From: Candidatus Obscuribacterales bacterium
GTDB lineage: Bacteria; Cyanobacteriota; Vampirovibrionia; Obscuribacterales; Obscuribacteraceae
Length of the DNA: 64,000 nt
Direction of reading: 5' to 3'
Assembly: GCA_020634035.1 (NCBI GenBank)
Contig: JACKCM010000002.1
Coordinates: 1 to 64,000 of the forward strand
The notes under the pieces were generated by a model. It was given only the letters and a program-made list of their open reading frames with translations, ran no database searches and had not been told where the DNA came from. Below are positions 54,979-62,889 of the stretch, piece by piece (the first letter of the stretch is position 1; every line of letters starts with the position of its first letter). The translations under genes were made by a program, and so were the position numbers.

Positions 54979-55548
54979 ATGTCAGCAAGTTGTCCCTACT
55001 GCGGAGCAAAATTAAATCTAGGTCTCAGATTCTGTGTGGTTTGCGGTCGGCATGTCACCACGGATAATCTTGGTAAGTACGGCGGTCTCAGGGGCGGTTT
55101 CCGACCTGCCGATATCACTCGCAGACTGGACGAGATTATCTCGGTCGGCAGATTCAAAAAATCCAGACAGTCTCATAGTGTGCAGAGAGTGGCGCGCTGG
55201 ACGTTGATAAACACTGTCTATCTGGTAGTTGCCACCGGATTGTTCTATTCTGCCGTGGTCTATAGTCTGGAGTTGATGTTTCCCGGAAAGTTCAAAGAAA
55301 CTCAGCTTCCGGTGGAAAGTCTGATCGGCCTCTTCAATCAGCATAAGGACAAGATACCTGTGGTTGTCCCTCCGGTGAAGGCACCTGGTGATTCGGGACC
55401 GGCTGTTGATGCTGCCGCGACTGCTGCCAAGCAGAAGGTCGCAGACCAGAAGAACAAGAAGTCCTCCGCTTCAGCGACCAAGTCCAAATCCAGTAAAAAA
55501 GCCAAGAAAAAATCTACTCGCAGGAAGCGGCGACGCAGAGCCCGTTGA
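54979..55548 (+). CDS. Zinc-ribbon, single-pass membrane protein with a Lys/Arg tail
   Basis: 189 residues. N-terminal double zinc knuckle CPYCGAKLNLGLRFCVVCGR (two CxxC pairs, residues 5-24). One membrane helix near 78-100 (TLINTVYLVVATGLFYSAVV). A 45-residue Lys/Ser/Ala-rich tail ends in SSKKAKKKSTRRKRRRRAR and would be highly basic. This could bind nucleic acid or an anionic polymer such as teichoic or phospholipid surfaces; no family recognised. If the zinc ribbon is inside, the basic tail is outside. Convergent with the 80-residue gene after it. Confidence 0.65.
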   Translation: MSASCPYCGAKLNLGLRFCVVCGRHVTTDNLGKYGGLRGGFRPADITRRLDEIISVGRFKKSRQSHSVQRVARWTLINTVYLVVATGLFYSAVVYSLELMFPGKFKETQLPVESLIGLFNQHKDKIPVVVPPVKAPGDSGPAVDAAATAAKQKVADQKNKKSSASATKSKSSKKAKKKSTRRKRRRRAR

Positions 55549-55555
55549 GTCTGAA

Positions 55556-55798
55556 TCAACCAGAGAATTCAGCCCCTCCCCGGGGTTTTTCATGTTCTTT
55601 GGCGATTCTTGCTATGCCCAGGTTGAACATCGATTCGAGTTCTTCACGAGACCAGGACTTTTTCACTTTAGGCGAATGATAGAGGCTGGCTCTGACCAGC
55701 TTCTCACCGGCGCTGGTGATTTCGTAGAAGTATTCTTTCTCGTAATAGGGAGCGACTTTCAAGATTAGAAGCTGCCCTTTTTTGAACTCGATATCCAT
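55556..55798 (-). CDS. Small conserved-looking protein of unknown function
   Basis: 80 residues from the ATG at 55798; the longer frame to 55858 would overlap the acyl-CoA dehydrogenase gene. Begins MDIEFKKGQLLILKVAPYYE and has a YYEKEYFYEITSAGEKLVRA strand-rich part, then KSWSREELESMFNLGIARIA. It ends 7 bp from the zinc-ribbon gene stop. It lies 10 bp downstream of the acyl-CoA dehydrogenase on the same strand, so it may be co-transcribed. The family is not recognised. Confidence 0.55.
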   Translation of the reverse strand: MDIEFKKGQLLILKVAPYYEKEYFYEITSAGEKLVRASLYHSPKVKKSWSREELESMFNLGIARIAKEHEKPRGGAEFSG

Positions 55799-55808
55799 TG
55801 GTGTTGAA

Positions 55809-56969
55809 CTAATTCGAATTGCCGCCAGAACCGGCGGCACCTGCTGTGACCGTGACAAGCTCCCGGGCGAGATCTGCTTTCAGTTCGAGGGCGCTCTCTT
55901 CGCAGAGCTGATAGATTTTTGCATCCCTCATCAATTTTTCTACAGGATACTCTTTGCTGTATCCGTAGCCACCATATATCTGAACTGCGTCGGTGGTGAT
56001 GCGCATGGCCGCTTCCTGGGCATAGGATTTTGCCACCATCGCTTCTCGAAAGGCTCTTTTGCCTTCGTCCAGAAGATAGGCTGCTTGCCAGGTCAGATAG
56101 CGAGCCGCTTCCAGCTCTCTTGCCATTTCAGCAAGCATGAAGGCGATGCCCTGGTGTTGAGAAATCGGTCTGCCGAAGGTCTGTCTCTCTTTAGAGTAGT
56201 TTATGGCGTGGTGGAGCGCTCTACCGGCTACACCTACCGCTCCGGAGGCGATGAAACAATAAAGTTCCGGAAGAATTGAATGGATAATTGCAGAGGCTGC
56301 GCCGGCTTCACCAAGCACGTTCTCTTCAGTCAATTTCACATTTTCGAAACTGACCGATGTCACTTGTCTGGCGCGTCTTCCGAAAGAGGACTTCGTATCG
56401 CCCAGAACAAGACCGGGACTATCAGCGGGAACTATGAAGGCTGTGGATGCAAAATCTCCGCTCTCTCTCGTTTGAGATGCCACCACGAAGTACCAGGCGG
56501 CATGTCCGCCATTGACCAGGGCGGTGTGATGTCCGTTGAGTACAAAAGAGCCGGACTGCTCACTTGCTTCAATATCATCTTCGGTGGCATCCTGACTGGC
56601 GTATCCGGCCAGAGAACAGTCGTTTAGCAGCGGTTCTAGAAAGCGAGCTTTCTGCTCTTCGGTGCCATGTTTGAGAAGAGCCAGTTGAGCGATGGCACTA
56701 CCTTCGATGCCGGCTGATATTCCGCTGCAGCCGGCGGCAAGCTCTTCGAGAATGACGCAGGAATCGAGAACTTTCAGCTCGAGTCCGCCGAGGTTCTCAG
56801 GAATCTGGAAATTGACCAGGCCGATCTCCCAGGCTTTTTTGATGACTTCTGCCGGGTATTCTGCGGTTTTGTCCAGCTCTTCGGCGAGGGGAGCTATTTC
56901 TCCTTCGGCGAATTCTCTGGCAAGTTTTTGAAACTGTTCTCTCTCTTCCGATAGTTCTAGATTAGGCAT
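55809..56969 (-). CDS. Acyl-CoA dehydrogenase
   Basis: 386 residues, standard length. FAD-dependent oxidation of an acyl-CoA to the 2-enoyl-CoA. Order of domains: helical N-terminus (AREFAEGEIAPLAEELDKTA), middle beta domain (GYASQDATEDDIEA, FIVPADSPGLVLGD), and C-terminal helices with the YSKERQTFGRPISQHQGIAF signature and the QIYGGYGYSKEYPVEKLMRD motif near the end. I did not identify the catalytic Glu securely. The chain-length preference cannot be read. The gene has no electron-transfer flavoprotein partner nearby. Confidence 0.95.
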   Translation of the reverse strand: MPNLELSEEREQFQKLAREFAEGEIAPLAEELDKTAEYPAEVIKKAWEIGLVNFQIPENLGGLELKVLDSCVILEELAAGCSGISAGIEGSAIAQLALLKHGTEEQKARFLEPLLNDCSLAGYASQDATEDDIEASEQSGSFVLNGHHTALVNGGHAAWYFVVASQTRESGDFASTAFIVPADSPGLVLGDTKSSFGRRARQVTSVSFENVKLTEENVLGEAGAASAIIHSILPELYCFIASGAVGVAGRALHHAINYSKERQTFGRPISQHQGIAFMLAEMARELEAARYLTWQAAYLLDEGKRAFREAMVAKSYAQEAAMRITTDAVQIYGGYGYSKEYPVEKLMRDAKIYQLCEESALELKADLARELVTVTAGAAGSGGNSN

Positions 56970-57443
56970 TATCGATTTACGCTCTCGCTTTCGCCTGATT
57001 CGGCTTTGTAAAATATCGATTCTCTGGCTTTTTGAGATGTCTCATCAAACCATGTTCAAATCATGAATAGAATTGTGACATGCGGGGTCTGAGATGCCTG
57101 TCTATCTAAATCTCTTTTTGAGGACTCTTAGCAATTTATAACCAGGGGCGATTTTTTTGTTTTGCTTCTCTTTGAAACCTTTCTGATTTGAAGCCGTCTT
57201 AAGCAAACGTCCCTGAGAGGAGATTGATTAAAATCGGCGCCTGGTTGTCATAGAGCAGTCAGGAGTGAAATTGTTAGAAAACCTTCATCATCTTTCTGCT
57301 TAGCTTGGAGAGTTCCACTTGACCATGACCTTACAGGAAGTCATGATAAGCATTGCTGTCCGGATGCAAATCCAGGCACCCGTCACTAATTGAAGACTCA
57401 TTTTGAAGTTTCAATCCGAGCCTTCTCAAAGCGCAAAACATCA
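56970..57443. other. 474-bp intergenic region upstream of rpe
   Basis: No tRNA, riboswitch or strong terminator recognised. A 22-codon frame at 57325-57393 (ATG ACC TTA...) ends in TGA that overlaps the alternative TTG start of rpe at 57390. This could be a leader peptide or chance. There is a plausible ribosome site (AGGAG) before a 12-codon frame near 57265. Confidence 0.35.
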
Positions 57444-58166
57444 ATGTCCATTTTGATAGCACCATCAATTCTGTCGGCAGACTTCACCAGGCTTGGTGAA
57501 GAGATAAAAGCCGCCGAAAAAGGCGGTGCCGATTGGGTTCATGTCGATGTGATGGATGGTCATTTCGTGCCGAATATAACCATCGGAATTCCTGTGGTCG
57601 AAAGCATTCGCAAAGCAACGGACCTTCCCCTCGATGTCCATCTGATGATCGAGGAGCCCGATCGTTATGTGGACGATTTCGCCAGAAGCGGTGCCGACTA
57701 TATTACCGTTCATGCCGAGGCCGCAACTCATTTGCAGAGAACCCTCTCGCATATCCGCAGCCTGGGCAAGAAGTCCGGTGTGGCCCTCAATCCTGCCACA
57801 CCGCCTGAAGTGCTTTCTTATGTTCTTGCCGATATTGATCTGGTTCTGGTAATGTCGGTTAATCCCGGGTTTGGAGGTCAAAAATTCATTCCCACAGCAG
57901 TAGAGAAGATTCGCCGTCTCAAAGAAATGTTTGCCGATGCGGGCTTGCCCGGGGCGAAAATCTCTGTCGATGGCGGCATCAATAGTGATACTGCTCCCAA
58001 GGTAATCGAAGCCGGTGTGGATGTGCTCGTAGCGGGCAGTGCCATCTATGGTGCCGACTGCGTAGCCGAAGCCATCAAAGAGTTGAAGAATCCCGGCTGC
58101 TGTTCTAATAAAGATTCGCAGAAGTCGTTGAGAAAAGGGTCTGGGTCCGAGTCTAAAATCTGTTAG
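57444..58166 (+). CDS. rpe: Ribulose-phosphate 3-epimerase
   Basis: 240 residues from the ATG at 57444; the alternative TTG at 57390 adds 18 residues absent from the family. Interconverts ribulose 5-phosphate and xylulose 5-phosphate in the pentose phosphate (and Calvin) pathway. TIM barrel with the motifs SILSADF, VHVDVMDGHFVPNITIG, LPLDVHLMIE, VNPGFGGQKFIPTAVEKIRR and SVDGGINSDTAPKVIEAGVD (metal and phosphate ligands). A 25-residue tail rich in Ser/Lys/Gly (NKDSQKSLRKGSGSESKIC) follows the barrel. The next gene starts 35 bp downstream, on the same strand. Confidence 0.97.
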   Translation: MSILIAPSILSADFTRLGEEIKAAEKGGADWVHVDVMDGHFVPNITIGIPVVESIRKATDLPLDVHLMIEEPDRYVDDFARSGADYITVHAEAATHLQRTLSHIRSLGKKSGVALNPATPPEVLSYVLADIDLVLVMSVNPGFGGQKFIPTAVEKIRRLKEMFADAGLPGAKISVDGGINSDTAPKVIEAGVDVLVAGSAIYGADCVAEAIKELKNPGCCSNKDSQKSLRKGSGSESKIC

Positions 58167-58201
58167 TTTCCGAAGTTTCATCAAAGAGAGAGGTAGGAAA
58201 A

Positions 58202-58783
58202 GTGTCCGGTCGAAAGTTAGTAAATTTATCCCTGGTATTGAGCGTCATCTCGATGATGTCGTCACCGCTGGCAGTATCGGCTAAGCCTTCCACCTCTAAG
58301 GAGTCGAAGCCGAAGCCGGAATACATCATGGACACATCCAGAATCGGTCAATCTAATAACGGCATGATTCTCTCCAACCAGATTCTCGAGCTCGGCGTGG
58401 TCACTCCCAGTGCCCTTCGTCTTCAAGGTGAGCAGGCGATTAGAATGGGAAATATTTCCCGAGCTATTCAGGTTTTGCAAAAAGCCGTAGAGATGAATCC
58501 TCTCGATATGGACGGTAGAGTGCTTTATGCAACCGCTCTAGAGAAGAAGCTGATTAAACAAAAGAAAAGAGACCCCAAGCTCTATAACTATGTGATTAAA
58601 CAATGGACCTTTGTCTTCAAACATTCCGAATTCGATGATCAGAAGATGCAGGGACGCAATCATCTTATTAACCTTGTCGGTCGTGCACCACGCTGGCATG
58701 AGAGCGTCAAGCGCTATCTCGCCAACGTTATGATTGCAGAAGACGGCGAAGTCGCTTTCGGTGGCGAAGCCCAGCTTCAGTAG
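58202..58783 (+). CDS. Secreted TPR-like protein
   Basis: 193 residues from a GTG preceded by GTAGGA. Signal peptide at residues 3-27 (RKLVNLSLVLSVISMMSSPL, cleavage near VSA-KP). A short tetratricopeptide-like helix pair lies near residues 78-112 (QGEQAIRMGNISRAIQVLQK, then PLDMDGRVLYATALEKK). Other residues are helical. Function unknown, probably periplasmic. Lies 35 bp after rpe. Confidence 0.65.
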   Translation: MSGRKLVNLSLVLSVISMMSSPLAVSAKPSTSKESKPKPEYIMDTSRIGQSNNGMILSNQILELGVVTPSALRLQGEQAIRMGNISRAIQVLQKAVEMNPLDMDGRVLYATALEKKLIKQKKRDPKLYNYVIKQWTFVFKHSEFDDQKMQGRNHLINLVGRAPRWHESVKRYLANVMIAEDGEVAFGGEAQLQ

Positions 58784-58821
58784 TTCTGCTAAAAACCAGG
58801 CGTACCCACCTAGTCCTAGTC

Positions 58822-59307
58822 CTAGTCAGAGTCAGCGTGTTTCTTCTTGAGAGAGAGGCACCAGCGCACTATCGTTCTGATTATCCGGAATGCTCCCATC
58901 AATGCGGACAGAAAGCCGATGATTATCCAGGGAAGACAGGGATGCATGGTTAGAACGTGCTCTTTGGCTTGCATCATCGCCGGTGACAGAGCCGCTTTGA
59001 CATAAACATCCTCGGGCAACTGCCGCGCTACTTCGAGAATGAAGCCGATGGACATATTGAGAATACCGAAGAAAAACCAGGTCCATCCCGCTTTATAGAC
59101 AAACAGAACCGGCCAGAATCCAGTAAGCATAAGAGTGTCGGAGGTCCAGACATATCTGTCTCCCTCCTTTAGAAAGAATAGAAGAGCGAACGCTACTATC
59201 CACATGGTGGTAGATGCGATACCAGCTATCTTTACCGCTGATGATTTCGTTGATTTAGAGGACTTCGAGACCTCTTTATCTGGCGAAGCGGAGTTCTTTT
59301 CTTTCAT
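58822..59307 (-). CDS. Multi-pass membrane protein of unknown function
   Basis: 161 residues. A Ser/Lys-rich N-terminus is followed by three or four hydrophobic segments (about 26-46, 55-80, 83-95 and 124-142). No family recognised. Its ATG lies 32 bp inside the 3' end of the TOPRIM gene, so translation is probably coupled. Expressed as the downstream gene of a two-gene unit. Confidence 0.6.
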   Translation of the reverse strand: MKEKNSASPDKEVSKSSKSTKSSAVKIAGIASTTMWIVAFALLFFLKEGDRYVWTSDTLMLTGFWPVLFVYKAGWTWFFFGILNMSIGFILEVARQLPEDVYVKAALSPAMMQAKEHVLTMHPCLPWIIIGFLSALMGAFRIIRTIVRWCLSLKKKHADSD

Positions 59308-60583
59308 CGTTTGTAGATTCTCGAATGGTATCCATCAGGGTGGAAAATTCTCTTGGGACGTCAATACTTTCAAGCTTTTGAGAGACTACCTGGGCAAACT
59401 CGATCTTGTCGAAAGAGCCCAGCTTGTTGCGGCGCCAGAACTGTGTCATCTGCTTGACCCGGGATTCTCCTGTTCTCAGTCTGTCTACCGGCAGAAATGC
59501 CGAACTGCCGGTGGCTCCTATGTACTCGTTTATCATTTTTATAAACGCAGCCGGTTCGAAAGAATCTTCCAGTTCGCCATTGGCCAGAACCAGAAGCCGA
59601 TCTTCATCCCGGAGGCTCTCTTTGAGAATCTCAGCCTCTTCAACAACATCGGCATCGAGGATAGCTACTATCGGCAGAGCAAGAATGTCTCTAAGGTTCA
59701 GATACTGCCGCACCACTTGTTTGGCGCCTCCACAGCTTTTGACGTGGACAGCGTTCTCGCAAAAGTCGAGACCTTTCAATTCTCCGAATCTAGGCAGTAG
59801 AATCTCTTCCGATTGACCTTCTACTAGAATCAGCGACTCTGGTAGAAATTCTGCCGGGAGAGAGGCTCGGTGCTCTTTTAATGTGTCATCGAAGGCTGTC
59901 ACCATGCCGGTCACGAGATTTTCTTTCTTCTCTTTTAAGAGTTTTGAGAGTCTATTTATTAATGCCACCACGAAGGAACGACGAGGATCGTTCTCCCAGG
60001 GGCCGGAAGACAGCAGCTTCAGCCAGTTTATGGAGGACAGCTCGGCGTTTTTCAACCATGCGGTTTCGGCAATATTCAGCTCAAAACGAGAGGCAAATTC
60101 GGCTGCCGAAGATTGATCGTTTTCAGAGCTTGAGGCAAAGTCGGTATCGAGCGTGTCATCAGTTTTCCACAGGTCGAAAGCCAGACTTCGAAACAATCTC
60201 ATGTCCGCGAATGCAAACAGCAAACTTATCTTGCTGTTCAGACTATTTGAATAATTCAAAACTTCAGAATGGTTCTGATCTTCCCTTAATACATCTATAT
60301 CTTGGATGGTTTCGATATTTCCATTTCCGAAAATATGTGAGAAGATGCTAGATCGCTCTAGGAGCGTCATCGAATCTATTTCGCTGATATCGCTTTTCAC
60401 TCTCTTGAGTTGTTTTTGAAGCGACTTTCTATGTTTTGACCACCTGCTGGAGGGTTCTTCAAATGAAAAATAGCGTTGGACCACTGTCCAGAACTCGTCG
60501 TCGGATGGAAGGTCTTGGTTAGCGTACTTTTCTAGGCTAGTCAAACTGGATTGAGAGACCTCGAGGGTGCGTGCTGCGAACAA
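59276..60583 (-). CDS. Orphan TOPRIM (OLD-family nuclease-like) protein, 5' end uncertain
   Basis: 435 residues from a TTG that follows an in-frame TAG. The C-terminal half (about 265-400) is TOPRIM-like: LILVEGQSEEILLPRF gives the acidic-turn Glu, and VAILDADVVEEAEIL gives the DxD. The catalytic Glu and Asp positions fit OLD-family nucleases. The N-terminal 230 residues are helical and lack the ATPase domain normally fused upstream in OLD proteins. No ATG start exists before residue 70. An overlapping frame just upstream (about 60537-60680) encodes a plausible helical continuation (SYQRLFNTWYDLLENSDLVV), so the gene may be frameshifted or truncated. Local AT content is higher than in neighbours, suggesting recent acquisition. 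Confidence 0.6.
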   Translation of the reverse strand: MFAARTLEVSQSSLTSLEKYANQDLPSDDEFWTVVQRYFSFEEPSSRWSKHRKSLQKQLKRVKSDISEIDSMTLLERSSIFSHIFGNGNIETIQDIDVLREDQNHSEVLNYSNSLNSKISLLFAFADMRLFRSLAFDLWKTDDTLDTDFASSSENDQSSAAEFASRFELNIAETAWLKNAELSSINWLKLLSSGPWENDPRRSFVVALINRLSKLLKEKKENLVTGMVTAFDDTLKEHRASLPAEFLPESLILVEGQSEEILLPRFGELKGLDFCENAVHVKSCGGAKQVVRQYLNLRDILALPIVAILDADVVEEAEILKESLRDEDRLLVLANGELEDSFEPAAFIKMINEYIGATGSSAFLPVDRLRTGESRVKQMTQFWRRNKLGSFDKIEFAQVVSQKLESIDVPREFSTLMDTIRESTNDERKELRFAR

Positions 60584-60668
60584 CTAAATCTGAGTTTTCC
60601 AGTAGATCGTACCATGTGTTGAAGAGTCTCTGATACGAGTCCCCGGTTATCTTTAGAGCCGGGATTGA

Positions 60669-62093
60669 GTGAATCGAAGCAACTATGAGTATCAGCAGGA
60701 AATGGTTACCTGTCAGAATATTGATGATAAGCAGAAGCAGATTGACGAAGTAATCGTCAACGGCTCTACCTGGGCTGCAATCTGGCATATGTCCTGGCCT
60801 CTGGTTATACAGATGTCCACGGTTTCGCTGGCCAGTTTCAGCGATGTTTTCATCGCTGGTAAGCTCGGATCCAACGTCCAGGCGGCCATCGGTATTTGTG
60901 GTCAGATCTGGTTTTTCATGATCCTTATAACCGTTGCGCTGTCTGCAGGAACTACTGCCCTGGTGAGCCGATTCTGGGGTGCGCGCGATATGGAGACCGC
61001 CGAAGAAGCCGCGCGTCAGTCCATGATCTTCGCTTTCTTTTTTGGGACCGCTTCTATGGTAGTCGGTCTTCTAATCTGTCGTCCTCTGATAGCGGCTCTG
61101 GGCGCATCTCCTGAGGTGCAAGATCTGGGTTGGCGTTATATGTCCATCGATCTGCTTTCTCAGCTGCCCTTCACCGTTGTCTGGATCACCCACGCTATCT
61201 GGAGAGCCATGGGTAACGCCAGGGTGCCGATGATGGTCTGGGGAATAATGACCACGATTATTCTCACCCTCGATTATTGTCTTTGTATCAAGCCTTTTCA
61301 GATGGGCATTGCCGGCATCGGAACAGCCTGGTTTTGTGCCTCTCTCGTGGGGATGACTCTCAATCTGGTTCTTCTTCGTAAGACCAGACTGGCTAGCGCT
61401 GTTAAATTCAGCTCTATGTTCAAGAGCGGATTATCTAAAGACTGGTTCATGCGTTTGCTGAAGATAGGCTTGCCTGCCTGTGTCATGGATCTGGCCTGGG
61501 TCGGGGGCTGTTTTGCCCTTTTTCTCATCTTTGCTCAGACCGAAAATCCCACAGCCTGCCAGGCCGCCTGGGCTGTCGGCTTCCGCCTGGAAGAGATTGT
61601 CTCTTGTTTGCCTGTTTATGCATTGAGCACGGCGGTGGCTACTATTGTCGGGCAGAACCTCGGTGCTCTCAAACCTGAGCGTGCCGAAAGAGCCGGCTGG
61701 CAAGTTGCTCTGATCGGTGGAATCTTCACCACAGTGGTGGGTCTGCTTCTATTCTGTTTTGCCGGTTTCTTCTCATCATTAATGAGTACGGATCCGGTGG
61801 TGGTGAGATATTCCACTCAGTATTTCCAGGTTCTGGGCCTCTGCCAGCCATTCGTGGCTTTGTGGCTGATTCTTTTCGGTGCCATGCAGGGCGCGGGCTA
61901 TACCCTGTGGCCCATGTGGGCCAGTATCGTCGGTCTGGTGGTTATTCGTCTGCCGCTTGCCTGGTTTTTGACCCTGCGCTTTTCTGATGGACCGATGGGC
62001 TGTTGGCTCGGTCTGGCTGTGGCAGCGGTTCTGCTTGGACTGGTAGCTGTCTGGCGCTTCAAGACCGGAGTCTGGAAGACTCAAAAAGTCTGA
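60669..62093 (+). CDS. MATE-family multidrug exporter
   Basis: 474 residues. Start is a GTG at 60669 or an ATG at 60702; the GTG is preferred only because the ATG has no spaced ribosome site. Twelve membrane helices by hydrophobicity. Two related six-helix halves: WHMSWPLVIQMSTVSLASFS and LLKIGLPACVMDLAWVGGCF. It begins 85 bp from the divergent TOPRIM gene. MATE proteins export cationic compounds or metabolites with Na+ or H+; substrate cannot be told. A terminator follows at 62175. Confidence 0.92.
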   Translation: MNRSNYEYQQEMVTCQNIDDKQKQIDEVIVNGSTWAAIWHMSWPLVIQMSTVSLASFSDVFIAGKLGSNVQAAIGICGQIWFFMILITVALSAGTTALVSRFWGARDMETAEEAARQSMIFAFFFGTASMVVGLLICRPLIAALGASPEVQDLGWRYMSIDLLSQLPFTVVWITHAIWRAMGNARVPMMVWGIMTTIILTLDYCLCIKPFQMGIAGIGTAWFCASLVGMTLNLVLLRKTRLASAVKFSSMFKSGLSKDWFMRLLKIGLPACVMDLAWVGGCFALFLIFAQTENPTACQAAWAVGFRLEEIVSCLPVYALSTAVATIVGQNLGALKPERAERAGWQVALIGGIFTTVVGLLLFCFAGFFSSLMSTDPVVVRYSTQYFQVLGLCQPFVALWLILFGAMQGAGYTLWPMWASIVGLVVIRLPLAWFLTLRFSDGPMGCWLGLAVAAVLLGLVAVWRFKTGVWKTQKV

Positions 62094-62133
62094 TCTATCT
62101 TAAAAGGCACCGGCATTTATTCATCCGGATCTC

Positions 62134-62169
62134 TTGCTGATCTTTTGATGATATTTTGCTGATCTTTTG
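62134..62169 (+). repeat. Pair of 14-bp direct repeats after the MATE gene
   Basis: TTGCTGATCTTTTG occurs at 62134-62147 and 62156-62169, 22 bp apart (two helical turns), just before the terminator. Confidence 0.5.
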
Positions 62170-62174
62170 TTTGC

Positions 62175-62198
62175 GCCCTTGTCAGAACAGGGCTTTTT
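62175..62198 (+). terminator. Intrinsic terminator of MATE gene
   Basis: GCCCT/AGGGC stem (62175-62179 with 62189-62193), 9-base loop, then five T residues. Confidence 0.7.
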
Positions 62199-62289
62199 GC
62201 GCTGGGGGCGAATTGAACCATCGTGGCATCGGGGTCGTTATTTTTGGAAGACGACTTGAGATACCTTGTTTTTCTATGGAGATAGCGCT

Positions 62290-62781
62290 ATGGATACAGC
62301 TTCGCTTGCCCTGCAAATGAGTTACGGACTGCCTCTCTTCAAGCTTTTTCTGGTCAAAGAGGGAGCAAGCCCGGACATACCTCTGAGGGTGCGCATCGGC
62401 GCACCGGAAGATGTTCTCGACTTTATACGACCTTTGTTTCATGCCGCCGAAGAGCATTTCATCACGCTCCATCTGAATGCCCGAAATGAAGTGACCGGGG
62501 TACACGAAGTTTCTCACGGTACTCTCTCTTCCAGCCTGGTTCATCCCCGGGAGGTTTATAAAGCCGCTTTTATAGCCAACAGTCATTCTTTGATGGTCTG
62601 TCACAACCACCCTTCCGGGGCCAGGCTTTCGCCCAGTCAAGAGGACCTGGCCACCACAACCAATCTCATCGAAGCCGGAGTGATTCTAGGAGTCTCGTTG
62701 CTCGACCATATCATTGTCGGCGGTCCGGATAGAAGGGACTGGTACAGTATCAGAGAGCATTACCCCGAACTCTGGCTCTAA
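62290..62781 (+). CDS. RadC-like JAB-domain protein
   Basis: 163 residues from an ATG with TGGAGAT 9 bases upstream. The JAB/MPN core is intact: a conserved Glu in LHLNARNEVTGVHEVSHGTL and the zinc motif VCHNHPSGARLSPSQED. The RadC N-terminal helix-hairpin-helix is missing; instead there are about 45 residues of another sequence. RadC proteins are often called DNA-repair proteins, but direct evidence for that role is weak. Metal hydrolase activity is possible. Followed 108 bp later by ispG. Confidence 0.85.
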   Translation: MDTASLALQMSYGLPLFKLFLVKEGASPDIPLRVRIGAPEDVLDFIRPLFHAAEEHFITLHLNARNEVTGVHEVSHGTLSSSLVHPREVYKAAFIANSHSLMVCHNHPSGARLSPSQEDLATTTNLIEAGVILGVSLLDHIIVGGPDRRDWYSIREHYPELWL

Positions 62782-62889
62782 TGTTAATGACAGGTCAAAG
62801 TTTTTGCCGCTTCATTCGATAATTGTCTCAAGCTTGCTAGAATCTCTGGATCATCCAAGGCTTCCCCGCCTGTAGCAAGAAGGTTCCAG

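Noticed and set aside
60537..60788. 83-residue minus-strand frame overlapping the MATE start
   Set aside because: Most of it lies opposite the MATE gene. Only its last part was kept as evidence of a possible frameshift in the TOPRIM gene.
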